Shown piece by piece: positions 1-7,732 of a DNA stretch of 34,239 nucleotides. Position numbers and translations under genes: made by a program. Location of the stretch: contig CAKOPK010000011.1 of NCBI GenBank assembly GCA_934099115.1, positions 1-34,239 of the forward strand. The letters are read 5' to 3'. How positions within the stretch are numbered: the first letter of the stretch is position 1; every line of letters starts with the position of its first letter. Below the pieces are notes generated by a model. That model searched no databases. It was not told the DNA's origin and saw nothing but the letters and a program-made list of their open reading frames with translations. Source of the stretch: an uncultured Bacilli bacterium. Lineage in GTDB: Bacteria; Bacillota_I; Bacilli_A; RF39; UBA660.

Positions 1-67
1 GGAGCGAAGCCTTATTTAATAAGGGAAACGGTAAAAAATAAACGGTAATTTAATTTAGGGCTTATTT

Positions 68-112
68 TTCATACCCGGTAGGTCGGGGGTTCGATCCCCT
101 CCGTCGCTACCA
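68..112 (+). tRNA. 3' half of tRNA-Met (CAT), probable attachment-site remnant
   Basis: From the CAT anticodon (70-72) to the encoded CCA (110-112) the sequence fits the 3' half of a Firmicute tRNA-Met: anticodon-stem 3' strand, AGGTC variable loop, a T-arm GGGGG/CCCTC around TTCGATC, and acceptor strand CGTCGCT-A-CCA. The bases to the left do not supply the D-arm, the 5' strand of the anticodon stem or a proper acceptor strand; only AGCGAAG at 3-9 comes close to the expected AGCGACG. It is therefore not a working tRNA as seen. A bare 3' half is what a tyrosine-integrase element leaves at its distal end after inserting into a tRNA gene. The tRNA identity is strong; the att-site reading is inference. 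Confidence 0.6.
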
Positions 113-125
113 AGTGTTTACAAGG

Positions 126-156
126 GAATATTAGAAATAATATTCTTTTTTATTTT
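126..156 (+). terminator. Intrinsic terminator after the tRNA remnant
   Basis: A perfect 7-bp stem, GAATATT (126-132) and AATATTC (139-145), has a 6-nt loop and is followed directly by a T-rich run. It lies 14 bases past the tRNA CCA and could end transcription coming from the left. Confidence 0.6.
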
Positions 157-160
157 ATTT

Positions 161-182
161 TGTGCCATACTTTTGTGCCATA
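161..182 (+). repeat. Short direct repeats TGTGCCATA, 13-bp period
   Basis: TGTGCCATA occurs at 161-169 and 174-182, and a partial third copy (TGTGCATCATA) begins near 184. Short direct repeats beside a tRNA-derived att site resemble arm-type binding sites of tyrosine integrases. No integrase gene is visible in the window, so this role is inferred. The rest of 113-275 holds no gene I can support. Confidence 0.4.
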
Positions 183-275
183 ATGTGCATCATAAGTTGT
201 TTTTTATATCATTTTGAAGTAGATGAACAATTTAAAGAAAAAGATCGCTTTGAGAGATAAACTCATTACCATCTT

Positions 276-617
276 TTATAATAATTCAATTCTAATTCCT
301 AAAACACCATATTGTTCTTGTTTTTCTTTTGTATAAAATTGTTCAAGAACACCAATTAATTCTTCTTTTGTCATAGATTTATCAGATAAAATAGAAATAT
401 CAAAATCTTTAAACATATCTTCAAAAGAATTATATCTTAATAAACCAGTAACCTTAGCATTAAATGACTCATTCAAATCAGGTTCTTTTAAAAATTTGAT
501 AGTATCTCCAATTTTAATTTGTTGTCTTTTTTCATCGAAAAGTCTAATTTCGATTCTTTTTGTACCATTAAGTATAAAATTATAATACTCAGGCTGTAAT
601 TTCATTTCATGTTCCAT
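276..617 (-). CDS. ASCH domain protein
   Basis: A 113-residue protein that is almost entirely one ASCH domain, a beta-barrel related to PUA domains that is expected to bind RNA or act in translation or nucleotide processing. Visible family features are the N-terminal LQPEYYNFILNGTKRIEIRL segment and the GDTIKFL strand. The start is ATG at 617, with AAAGGAAG about 8 bases upstream on the minus strand. The precise substrate cannot be told from sequence. It lies just inside the tRNA-derived scar, so it may be chromosomal or a passenger of an old element; its composition looks like the neighbours. Confidence 0.75.
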   Translation of the reverse strand: MEHEMKLQPEYYNFILNGTKRIEIRLFDEKRQQIKIGDTIKFLKEPDLNESFNAKVTGLLRYNSFEDMFKDFDISILSDKSMTKEELIGVLEQFYTKEKQEQYGVLGIRIELL

Positions 618-675
618 ATTATTTTCTTCCTTTCATTCTAACTTTTTGCAATATCATTTGCTCTTAATATTTCAT

Positions 676-1521
676 CTATATTTTATTTTTTATTAATTCT
701 CTAACAAATCTCTTATCGTTTAAAAAAGAAACAGAAGTACTTTTAGGATCTACAATATAATCAGTATCAAGCATTTCTTCCCCATCTAACTGACCATATA
801 AAGGAGAAGAAGAATGAATATGTATTGGTCTTTCGCTAAAACCAACATTAACATAAGGGTTATAAAAATGTTCTGTTCTAAGTAAATCTAATAAAAAACT
901 AGGCATTTCTAATTTCTGCATTTCTGAAACAAAATAAACAAAAACATTTTTACTTAAAATATCAGAATTCGGAGAAATTGCAAAACCTCTTCCATAATAA
1001 GATCCATTACAAATAGATAAAAGAGTAATTTCAAGTTTTTCATCATTAACAGTTATATTTTTACACTTATATTTAAAAAATGTATAAAAGATACTTAGAT
1101 TATAAGCTAAAGCAGGACCAAATTTTTTAAATTTTTGAGCATTAGCACATATCTCTGCATCAATTCCTACACTAAATATATTTAATCCATATCTATTATT
1201 TACACTCATAACATTGACATCAAGTATTGTATCAGGATATTCTAACACTTTACGATAAAAATCATTCCCTGTTCCAGTTGGTATTAAACCTAAAGTAGCA
1301 TTTCCCCCTATCATTTCATTTAAAACAAAATTAAGAGTTCCATCTCCCCCAACTGCATATAATACTACATTTTTATCTTTATAATAATGAATAATATCTT
1401 TCATTTTATCCATATTTGCTATTTCTATAGCATAATTCATTCTATAATATGTAGCTAATCGTTCAATTTCTAATCTAAAATCAGAAGAAGTATCTTCTTT
1501 TAATAAAAATATATGTTTCAC
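676..1521 (-). CDS. Diacylglycerol kinase-family lipid kinase (DagK/YegS type)
   Basis: A soluble lipid kinase of the DagK/YegS/BmrU family, which phosphorylates diacylglycerol or a related lipid at the membrane, typically to recycle it into phospholipid synthesis. The nucleotide-binding motif GGDGTLNFVLNEM and the downstream GTGNDFYRK motif are both intact, and the C-terminal beta-sandwich ends near LDGEE. The open frame extends to GTG at 1548, but AGGTGG lies about 4 bases before a second GTG at 1519-1521, giving a protein starting VKHIFLLK that matches the family's usual N-terminus and about 281-residue length. I chose that start. Other substrates such as undecaprenol or sphingoid lipids are possible. 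Confidence 0.88.
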   Translation of the reverse strand: MKHIFLLKEDTSSDFRLEIERLATYYRMNYAIEIANMDKMKDIIHYYKDKNVVLYAVGGDGTLNFVLNEMIGGNATLGLIPTGTGNDFYRKVLEYPDTILDVNVMSVNNRYGLNIFSVGIDAEICANAQKFKKFGPALAYNLSIFYTFFKYKCKNITVNDEKLEITLLSICNGSYYGRGFAISPNSDILSKNVFVYFVSEMQKLEMPSFLLDLLRTEHFYNPYVNVGFSERPIHIHSSSPLYGQLDGEEMLDTDYIVDPKSTSVSFLNDKRFVRELIKNKI

Positions 1522-1569
1522 AAAACCACCTAAATGATATTGTAACACAAAGATTATAAAAAGAAAGTA

Positions 1570-2313
1570 TTAATTAATAGTTTTAGAATAAATTTCACTA
1601 GATTTATCAATAGAACCATTATAAAAGTTAGGAACACTTCCTTCAATCATCATACTAGCAATAATAGTATCATACTTTAAAACTACATCTTCATACTGAA
1701 ATGGAGATAACACTTGATTATGAAATTCTATATAAACAAATACTTCTACTAACGCATTATTAAGCCCATAATTAGTTATTTTAGTCTCTAAATTAGTTAA
1801 AACCGAACCAATAAAATTAATCTCTACAGGAATTTTAGGCCCTAATTCATAAAAATAAAAAGATTTAGTTGCACTTCCCAGGGGAATATTTAATAAAATA
1901 GAACTAGCTTTATGTGACAATTCATTATTATAATAATGAATATCTACTTCTCCATTTTCTATAGAATGAATGCAATCTGTTAAAACATTAGAAACAGTAT
2001 CTAATACTTGATAAGCTTTATCTAAATTAAAATCAACATATAATATTTCATCATTCTTATTCTTATGAATAATTAAAATATCATTTAAACTATCTCTGTT
2101 TAAAATAGAATGATTAATCTTATCTGTGATATACCCATGCATAATTCTATTAACTTCTGCAGTAGAAATATCTACTAAATGCTTACTAATATTATGTTGA
2201 AATTGATAAAGAAACAAAAAAGTAAACATAAAAATTAACAAAAAAGATAAAACTATCTTATAATAGTTTATATTTTTTAAATGCTTATGTTTACTTTTAA
2301 AAACTGTTTTCAT
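1570..2313 (-). CDS. yunB: Sporulation protein YunB
   Basis: A 247-residue protein with one N-terminal membrane segment (about residues 18-38) and an extracytoplasmic domain. It matches the YunB family: the IPLGSAT segment, the GPKIPVEINFIG strand, the YGLNNALVEV segment and the SPFQYED stretch fall in the expected order. In Bacillus subtilis yunB is a mother-cell sporulation gene whose loss affects spore formation; its biochemical role is unknown. Here it follows the acidic tail-anchored gene on the same strand with only 15 bases between, so the two are probably cotranscribed. With SigG it supports a sporulation programme. Confidence 0.85.
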   Translation of the reverse strand: MKTVFKSKHKHLKNINYYKIVLSFLLIFMFTFLFLYQFQHNISKHLVDISTAEVNRIMHGYITDKINHSILNRDSLNDILIIHKNKNDEILYVDFNLDKAYQVLDTVSNVLTDCIHSIENGEVDIHYYNNELSHKASSILLNIPLGSATKSFYFYELGPKIPVEINFIGSVLTNLETKITNYGLNNALVEVFVYIEFHNQVLSPFQYEDVVLKYDTIIASMMIEGSVPNFYNGSIDKSSEIYSKTIN

Positions 2314-2328
2314 ACTTAACTATATGCA

Positions 2329-3183
2329 TTAAAATAAAGAAAGATTTAAAAATTTATTCAAAAATAAGATTAAACCTGCAATTAAAACAATACTAACAAT
2401 AGTAATTACTATATATATTAAAGCTTTATTAGATTTTACTTCTTTTTTTAAATCATTAAAATCATCAAAATCACTTTGTGTAAAAGCTAAAGTATTTGAT
2501 AAATCTTGTTTAGGAATTACTTCTTCTTTTATTTTATCAGCCTGTTCTAAAGACATAATTGGATGAGTTTCCCCAACACTTTCTTGTTCATGAGCTCCTC
2601 CAATAATAATTGTATCATCGCTACCCTTTAAGTCTGTCAAAATATCTAATGGATTTAAAGTATCTTCTTCTTTATCTTGTTTTTTAATTAATTCTCTAGC
2701 AGTTATCGTATTTATTAAATCCATTAACTCATCGCTATCTTTTTCTTGAGATTCACTAATAGTAGTTTCTTCTTTCTCTTCTTCTAAATCTAGACTATTT
2801 AAAATATCATATTGTGTATCTCTTAATTTCTTTAATCTTTCTTTTTCATAATCTACTTCTTTTTCACTACGTGCTCTTTCTAAAATAGCATTAATATCAT
2901 ATTCTCTCGTTTCATCTAAACTAACATCAGGTTCTTCTGTATCTTCTTCAATAACAATACTTCTTCTCTTAGGAGTTTGATTATATTTAGTATCTAGTAT
3001 TTTTTTTATTTTCTCAACATCTATATTTTTAGCATTATCATCAAGCACAGTAGCATTTGATTCTATCTTATAATCATCTACTTCATAGTTGCCAATATTC
3101 TCGTAAAGATTCTCATTCTTTTGTTGTCTAAGTAATGTATTATTATTTTCTTCGTCATAATATTTTTGCATTCTTGTTTTCAT
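2329..3183 (-). CDS. Acidic tail-anchored membrane protein, unknown function
   Basis: I do not recognise this 284-residue protein. It is very rich in Glu, Asp and Lys and looks largely disordered or coiled-coil over residues 1-255. A single hydrophobic segment (about 257-280, ALIYIVITIVSIVLIAGLIL) ends close to the C-terminus, so it should be tail-anchored with the long acidic part in the cytoplasm. No enzyme motif is visible. It lies 15 bases upstream of yunB on the same strand, which suggests one transcript and a possible role in sporulation or envelope work. This is a guess from context only. Confidence 0.65.
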   Translation of the reverse strand: MKTRMQKYYDEENNNTLLRQQKNENLYENIGNYEVDDYKIESNATVLDDNAKNIDVEKIKKILDTKYNQTPKRRSIVIEEDTEEPDVSLDETREYDINAILERARSEKEVDYEKERLKKLRDTQYDILNSLDLEEEKEETTISESQEKDSDELMDLINTITARELIKKQDKEEDTLNPLDILTDLKGSDDTIIIGGAHEQESVGETHPIMSLEQADKIKEEVIPKQDLSNTLAFTQSDFDDFNDLKKEVKSNKALIYIVITIVSIVLIAGLILFLNKFLNLSLF

Positions 3184-3244
3184 AACGCCACTTTCCTTTA
3201 GAATAATTTTAACATATTTTTACATCATTTAAAAGGACTTATTA

Positions 3245-3272
3245 TTGCATTTTAAAAAACTTTTGTTATAAT
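3245..3272 (+). promoter_or_regulatory. Sigma-A-type promoter for the ferredoxin gene
   Basis: TTGCAT (3245-3250), 16-bp spacer, TATAAT (3267-3272). A TAGGAG ribosome binding site follows before ATG 3295. Confidence 0.65.
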
Positions 3273-3294
3273 TAAATGGTTAGGAGATTTATAT

Positions 3295-3552
3295 ATGAAA
3301 AAAGTAAAAGTAAACAAAGATGCATGTATAGGTTGTGGTGCTTGTGTAGCAATCGACCCTGAACATTTTGAATTTAATGATGAAGGTTTATCACATGCTA
3401 TATCACAAGATAACTTAGATAGTAATGATTTAAAAAGTGCTATGGATGCTTGTCCAACAAGTGCTATTAGCTACACAGAAGAAGAAATTAAAGAAGAAAC
3501 TACTGAAGAATGTACTTGTAGTGGAGAATGCTGCAATTGTCATGAAGAGTAA
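3295..3552 (+). CDS. fer: Monocluster [4Fe-4S] ferredoxin with Cys-rich tail
   Basis: A small electron carrier of the Bacillus Fer type, with one [4Fe-4S] cluster. The ligands are C11, C14 and C17 in CIGCGAC and the distal Cys in DACPTSAI (about residue 53). The core ends near residue 60. An acidic tail then leads to a second cysteine cluster, CTCSGECCNC, in the last 15 residues; this is not part of the standard fold and might bind another metal or cluster. Monocistronic: own promoter, ribosome binding site TTAGGAG, and a terminator overlapping the stop codon. The physiological redox partner cannot be read from the surroundings. Confidence 0.88.
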   Translation: MKKVKVNKDACIGCGACVAIDPEHFEFNDEGLSHAISQDNLDSNDLKSAMDACPTSAISYTEEEIKEETTEECTCSGECCNCHEE

Positions 3553-3564
3553 TCTTCTTTTTTT
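3544..3564 (+). terminator. Intrinsic terminator of the ferredoxin gene
   Basis: Stem GAAGA (3544-3548) and TCTTC (3553-3557) with loop GTAA, then seven T residues (3558-3564). It overlaps the stop codon. Confidence 0.65.
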
Positions 3565-3565
3565 A

Positions 3566-4000
3566 TTAGTCTATTTTACCCAGTAAATAATCAGCACTAA
3601 CATTATATTTTTTACAAATCGTATATAAAAATAAAGTAGAAATAAGATAATGTCCACTTTCATATTTAGCAATAGTACTTCTATCTACATTCAAAACTTG
3701 GGCAATCTTATCTTGCGTAATTTTATTTTCTTTCCGAAAAGCTTTAAGTCTAATCCCAGTTATATCTAAAAAGCTCCCCTCTTTTTCATTATTATATATA
3801 GTAATCTCACTAAAACCAAAAACATAATCCAAAGACACTTTAAAATAATCACATAATTGTATTAAATATTTAATTGGTATTAAGTCATATTCATTTTCAT
3901 AATGGCCATATTGCCCTCGGTCAATATTTAAATAATCAGCTAAAGTTTGTTGAGTTAAATTAGCTTCTTCCCGTAATTCTTTTAATCTATCACTATACAT
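3566..4000 (-). CDS. Tandem-HTH (XRE family) transcriptional regulator
   Basis: A 144-residue protein made of two complete helix-turn-helix XRE domains: residues about 5-63 (LREEANLTQQTLADYLNIDR) and about 81-142 (FRKENKITQDKIAQVLNVDR). Each is followed by the usual YEN/YES and DYxxG segments. There is no separate sensor domain. It is transcribed divergently from the surface-protein gene at 4147, sharing a 146-bp intergenic region with that gene's promoter, so it probably regulates that gene and itself. A paralogue with the same two-domain layout (20958-21467) stands in the same position beside another surface-protein gene. Phage-repressor origin is possible, but no other phage genes are near. 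Confidence 0.85.
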   Translation of the reverse strand: MYSDRLKELREEANLTQQTLADYLNIDRGQYGHYENEYDLIPIKYLIQLCDYFKVSLDYVFGFSEITIYNNEKEGSFLDITGIRLKAFRKENKITQDKIAQVLNVDRSTIAKYESGHYLISTLFLYTICKKYNVSADYLLGKID

Positions 4001-4023
4001 TTTCTATCACCAATTATATTTTC

Positions 4024-4040
4024 GCATATGTTTTTTATGC
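4024..4040. promoter_or_regulatory. Small inverted repeat in the regulator/surface-gene intergenic region
   Basis: GCATA (4024-4028) and TATGC (4036-4040) form a short inverted repeat just upstream of the regulator start. It could be an operator half-site pair; five bases per arm is weak evidence alone. Confidence 0.3.
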
Positions 4041-4073
4041 AAAACTAAATTGAGGGGTTTATTCACATTTTTA

Positions 4074-4102
4074 TTGACTTTCAATATACTTGATAATATA
4101 AT
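4074..4102 (+). promoter_or_regulatory. Promoter of surface-protein gene 1, with TTGA/TCAA inverted repeat
   Basis: TTGACT (4074-4079), 17-bp spacer, TATAAT (4097-4102): near-consensus sigma-A. The -35 lies in TTGA-CTT-TCAA (4074-4084), and TCAATATACTTGA (4081-4093) forms a second overlapping inverted pair. The two other surface genes in this window have comparable TTGA...TCAA repeats on their -35 boxes, so this is a candidate operator for the tandem-HTH regulators. Confidence 0.7.
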
Positions 4103-4146
4103 TTTAATATAGAGTAGAAAATTCTATGATAGAAAGGCAACAAAAA

Positions 4147-5463
4147 ATGAAACTAAAAACATTAAAAAGAAAAAATAAATATTTTTATATGGGAGTTATA
4201 TGTGGAGTTATGCTTCTTACCCTATTAATTTTTAATACATCTAGAGCTAAGTATAGAACTACACAGAGTATTGAACTTGCTAGAGGAACAATTAATTATA
4301 CAGTACCAGACTTAAATTTAGTATCTATGTATATTGAAGATAATGGAGAATATAAGGCAAGTAATACAGTTCCATCAAATGGTTATAAATTAAACCAAGA
4401 TAAAAGTTATTGTGCAGTAAATGGAAATAAAAATAATTCTATTACAATTCTTTATAGTAATAGTCAAGTAACTATTGGTAATTTAACTCAGAAAGGAACG
4501 AAGTGTTATTTATATTTTGATGTTAAACAATATACATGTAAAGGAATAGCTTGTGAAACAATAATGGCAAACATGAACACATGGAAAACTAGGTCTAATT
4601 TTGATTCAATTGTGACTGATACAACAACAGGAGTGATTTATAAATCCCTCAACGAAACACAATATGATGATGACGGAGAGACATATTATTTTGCAGGAGC
4701 ACCAACAGATAACTGGGTTAAGTTTGGAGGATATTATTGGAGAATAATTAGAATAAACGGAAATGGAACAATCCGAATGATTTTTGATGGCACAACACCT
4801 CATGAAAACGGCACTAGTACGACAGATAATATAACAGTAGCAAATGTAGCATATAACGAAGATTACGAAAAAAGTGAAATGGTAGGATGGACATATACTT
4901 TAGGAGAACAACGTGGAAACTCAACATCTAGTAATGCAAAAACTAAACTTGAAGAATGGTATAACAGCAATTTAAAAAATTATGATAATTATATTGCAGC
5001 AGAAAAATTTTGTAATGATCGTGAAACAAATGAAACATGGGAAAGTTCTCCAGAAAAAAACATAATCTACTCCTTAAATCGCTTAAATGCTCCTACTTTT
5101 AAATGCAGTAATCAAGAGGATGCACTAAATTTAAAAGCTGGATTAATTACAATGGACGAAATAGCTTACGCTGGAGGGCAATATAATATAAGTAATGCAA
5201 AATATTATCTATATAACGGCCAAGCATATTGGACTATGTCACCTTCACATTATTTATATAATGCAAGTAATAATTATCGTGATACTGTTGTTTATTTGCT
5301 GATGCCTGATGGTGGATTTTATACTGGAGTAAAAACAATCGGGACAGTGAATATTTCTGCACGTATTGACAATAAACATGGATTACGACTAGTAATCAAT
5401 CTAAAAGCAGACACCCAATTTACCAGTGGTAATGGTACTTCTTCTAATCCCTATACAGTATAA
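4147..5463 (+). CDS. Membrane-anchored surface protein, YYWRIIRINGDG family (copy 1)
   Basis: About 438 residues. A basic N-terminus is followed by one hydrophobic segment (GVICGVMLLTLLIF), then TSRAKYRTTQSI, where the extracellular part begins. The conserved domain includes NWVKFGGYYWRIIRINGNG, FCNDR, LITMDEIAYAGG, YWTMSP and LRLVINLKAD, ending in GTSSNPYTV. The stretch between WTMSP and GLRLVINL is about 46 residues and unlike the paralogues. The family resembles uncharacterised repeat proteins of uncultured gut Firmicutes (perhaps DUF6273-like; I am not certain). The open frame begins at 4126, but AGAAAGG precedes the ATG at 4147, giving MKLKTLKRKN, which aligns with the paralogue's MKLQTLKKEK. 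Divergent to a tandem-HTH regulator. Confidence 0.75.
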   Translation: MKLKTLKRKNKYFYMGVICGVMLLTLLIFNTSRAKYRTTQSIELARGTINYTVPDLNLVSMYIEDNGEYKASNTVPSNGYKLNQDKSYCAVNGNKNNSITILYSNSQVTIGNLTQKGTKCYLYFDVKQYTCKGIACETIMANMNTWKTRSNFDSIVTDTTTGVIYKSLNETQYDDDGETYYFAGAPTDNWVKFGGYYWRIIRINGNGTIRMIFDGTTPHENGTSTTDNITVANVAYNEDYEKSEMVGWTYTLGEQRGNSTSSNAKTKLEEWYNSNLKNYDNYIAAEKFCNDRETNETWESSPEKNIIYSLNRLNAPTFKCSNQEDALNLKAGLITMDEIAYAGGQYNISNAKYYLYNGQAYWTMSPSHYLYNASNNYRDTVVYLLMPDGGFYTGVKTIGTVNISARIDNKHGLRLVINLKADTQFTSGNGTSSNPYTV

Positions 5464-5467
5464 AGTA

Positions 5468-5502
5468 AAAACAGAATCGTGATTATGATTCTGTTTTATT
5501 TT
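5468..5502. terminator. Bidirectional intrinsic terminator between convergent genes
   Basis: Perfect 11-bp stem AAAACAGAATC (5468-5478) and GATTCTGTTTT (5487-5497) with an 8-nt loop. T-rich on both strands, so it can end both surface-protein gene 1 and rluB. Confidence 0.8.
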
Positions 5503-6209
5503 AAACTATATAACTTTTTCACTTCTTTTAAAGTAAGTTCTCTATATTCTCCACTCTTTAAATTATCAAGTGTTAAGAAACCTTCCCTTGTCCTAGTAAG
5601 TCTAATAACAGGATGTTTTAAACTCTCAAATATTCTTTTAACGATATGATTTCTACCCTCTAAAATAGTTATTTCAATTAAAGAAGTTTGTTTTTCAAAG
5701 TTTTTATCTTTTATTTTAAAATGAGGAATTTCCACTTTTTTTCCATCAATCATAACCCCTGCTTTTAATCTATCAATATCATCTTTATTTAATAATCCTT
5801 CAATCTTAGCTATATAAGTCTTTTCTATTCCATGACTAGGATGAGCTAAAATATTAGCAAGTTCCCCATCATTTGTAAGAATAATTAATCCTGTTGTATC
5901 ATAATCAAGTCTTCCTACAGGATATATTCTTTCTTCACTAGAAACATAATCTAATACTGTTTTTCTTCCCTTATCATCGCTAACACTAGTAATAACTCCT
6001 CTAGGTTTATTTAATAAATAATAAACTTTCTTAATATCTCTAGGTAAAATAGCTCCATCAACCTCCACAATATCCTCAGGTTTAACACTAACTCCTAAAG
6101 TAGTAACAACTTCTCCATTAACCCGAACTCTCCCCTTTAAAATTAATTCTTCTGCTTTTCTTCTAGAAGTTACTCCACTATTTGCAATTCTTTTTTGTAA
6201 TCTCTCCAT
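5496..6209 (-). CDS. rluB: 23S rRNA pseudouridine synthase RluB family
   Basis: A 237-residue pseudouridine synthase of the RsuA/RluB/E/F group. An N-terminal S4 RNA-binding domain (RLQKRIANSGVTSRRKAEEL, about residues 3-60) precedes the catalytic domain, with the active-site motif GRLDYDTTGLIILTNDG (catalytic Asp in GRLDYDT). RluB modifies a uridine in helix 90 region of 23S rRNA. Its ATG follows the rhomboid stop by one base and its binding site GGAGAGGATAAA sits in the end of that gene, so the two are translationally coupled. The small-subunit homologue RsuA is possible, but length and motifs fit RluB better. Confidence 0.9.
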   Translation of the reverse strand: MERLQKRIANSGVTSRRKAEELILKGRVRVNGEVVTTLGVSVKPEDIVEVDGAILPRDIKKVYYLLNKPRGVITSVSDDKGRKTVLDYVSSEERIYPVGRLDYDTTGLIILTNDGELANILAHPSHGIEKTYIAKIEGLLNKDDIDRLKAGVMIDGKKVEIPHFKIKDKNFEKQTSLIEITILEGRNHIVKRIFESLKHPVIRLTRTREGFLTLDNLKSGEYRELTLKEVKKLYSLK

Positions 6210-6210
6210 T

Positions 6211-7356
6211 TTATCCTCTCCATAACATAAATATTAAGAAACCTACTAATATTGTAAGTACAATAATACCATTAATACGATCACTTTTATTAGATTTTCC
6301 GGGAATACCTAAAGCCATAGTAAGCAAATAACCTCCTACTAAACCTCCAATATGTCCAAAATTATCAATACCAGGTAAAGTAAAACCAATAATTAAATTT
6401 AAAATAATAATAGGAATTACTTGTGTTTTTAAAACAGTTCCTAAATATAAACGATAATGATAACCAAAATATAATAAAGAACCAAGTAAACCAAAAATAG
6501 CTCCACTAGCACCCGCTGTAATCCCACTATGAACTGTAACTGATAATAAAGAACCTATAATTCCACTACCTAAAAACACGATAAGATACTTTAACTTTCC
6601 TAAAAAAGATTCCATCTGATGTCCAATAACCCATAAAGCATACATATTAACTATTAAATGAATAATACCAATATGTAAGAAAATAGATGTAACTAATCTC
6701 CAAACTTGACCACTTTGAACTAATTCTTTATAATTAGCCCCAAATAACAATAAAGTCCCAACATCTTCACTACCATTACCTATAATATACATAAGAATAA
6801 ATACTAAAACACAAACCCCAATAAGAATAGGTGTAATAACACTCTTTTTCTCTTTAAATATTTCAGTATAAGTTTCATTATAAGAAACAGTCTTAGCATT
6901 TATATCATTTGTAACATTTACTAATAAATCAATTCCCTCTTTATCTTGAATTAATTTATTCTTAATCTTAGGAAATATATCTGTAATATTCTCATTATTA
7001 ACTATTTCTTTAATATCATTAACTTTAATTGAAGAAATATTTTTAGTATTATCTAATAGAACACTATCAGATATATTTAAAAATATATTTAAAGTCTCTA
7101 AATGAAATGATAAAGTTTTCTTTTTAATTTGTTCTACAACTTTTTTAGTTTTAAACATATCAAATTTATATTGTTCATCATTATGTATATAATTCGAATT
7201 AAGTCTAATAATACGATAAGGAGCATCTAAATTTTCTAACCAAATCTCATCTTGTACTCCCCTTACTACAATAGGAGTATAATTTTCTTCTGTTATAAAA
7301 TAATGAAGTAAAGCCATAACCATTTCATCATTTTTATTTGTAATATTTAAATTCAT
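6211..7356 (-). CDS. Rhomboid family intramembrane serine protease
   Basis: A 381-residue protein. The N-terminal half (about 1-175) is cytosolic and Ile/Asn/Lys-rich, followed by six or seven membrane segments. Rhomboid hallmarks are WRLVTSIFLHIGIIHLIVNMYALW, the catalytic serine in GASGAIFGLLG, and the catalytic histidine in NFGHIGGLVGG. A large soluble N-terminal domain ahead of the rhomboid core matches Bacillus GluP/YqgP, which cleaves membrane proteins as quality control. It is upstream of rluB on the same strand with one base between. Its ATG at 7356 has GGAGGT upstream (CTCGGAGGTATAAA). Confidence 0.9.
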   Translation of the reverse strand: MNLNITNKNDEMVMALLHYFITEENYTPIVVRGVQDEIWLENLDAPYRIIRLNSNYIHNDEQYKFDMFKTKKVVEQIKKKTLSFHLETLNIFLNISDSVLLDNTKNISSIKVNDIKEIVNNENITDIFPKIKNKLIQDKEGIDLLVNVTNDINAKTVSYNETYTEIFKEKKSVITPILIGVCVLVFILMYIIGNGSEDVGTLLLFGANYKELVQSGQVWRLVTSIFLHIGIIHLIVNMYALWVIGHQMESFLGKLKYLIVFLGSGIIGSLLSVTVHSGITAGASGAIFGLLGSLLYFGYHYRLYLGTVLKTQVIPIIILNLIIGFTLPGIDNFGHIGGLVGGYLLTMALGIPGKSNKSDRINGIIVLTILVGFLIFMLWRG

Positions 7357-7420
7357 TTTATACCTCCGAGTACTTTTATTTTATAACAAATCATAATATT
7401 AGTAAAGAGGTGAAGTAAAA

Positions 7421-7732
7421 ATGACTTTACTATATCTAACTTATATTTATTATATAATAATTACAATTTATTATTTTATATATTTAGAAAATATAAATCA
7501 TGATAATCTATTTATAATCTTGCTTAACTTTATATTTTTAAATAGTTTCCCTCTTTATTATTTATACTTTAAAGATATCTATTATAGTATTATCATATCT
7601 TTTTTATTAATAACTTGTTCTTTCTTTTATAACTTAAAAATAAAAGAGGTATTTAGAAAAAACAAAATACCTACTCTTATTTATTTTATTCTAACCATTC
7701 TTATTTGTCTAACTGTTCTAAGAAATCTTTAA
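7421..7732 (+). CDS. Small hydrophobic membrane protein, unknown
   Basis: A 103-residue protein that is hydrophobic nearly throughout, with about four predicted membrane segments separated by short polar loops (ENINHDN, YFKDIYY, IKEVFRKNKIP). No family recognised. The strong ribosome binding site AGAGGTGAAG lies about 6 bases before ATG 7421, which argues for real translation. It converges on rluD and the last 32 bases overlap rluD's 3' end. It lies alone on the plus strand in a minus-strand block. Confidence 0.6.
   Translation: MTLLYLTYIYYIIITIYYFIYLENINHDNLFIILLNFIFLNSFPLYYLYFKDIYYSIIISFLLITCSFFYNLKIKEVFRKNKIPTLIYFILTILICLTVLRNL

Noticed and set aside
1..112. A complete or intron-split tRNA covering the first 112 bases
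   Set aside because: AGCGAAG at 3-9 nearly pairs with the acceptor strand, but no D-arm or 5' anticodon stem is present, and 110 nt with no intron signals is not a plausible tRNA-Met. A tmRNA end was also considered; the acceptor and anticodon fit tRNA-Met better.
3566..4000. Phage repressor marking a prophage
   Set aside because: No phage structural, lysis or integrase genes adjoin it, and the repeated pairing with a surface gene explains it better.
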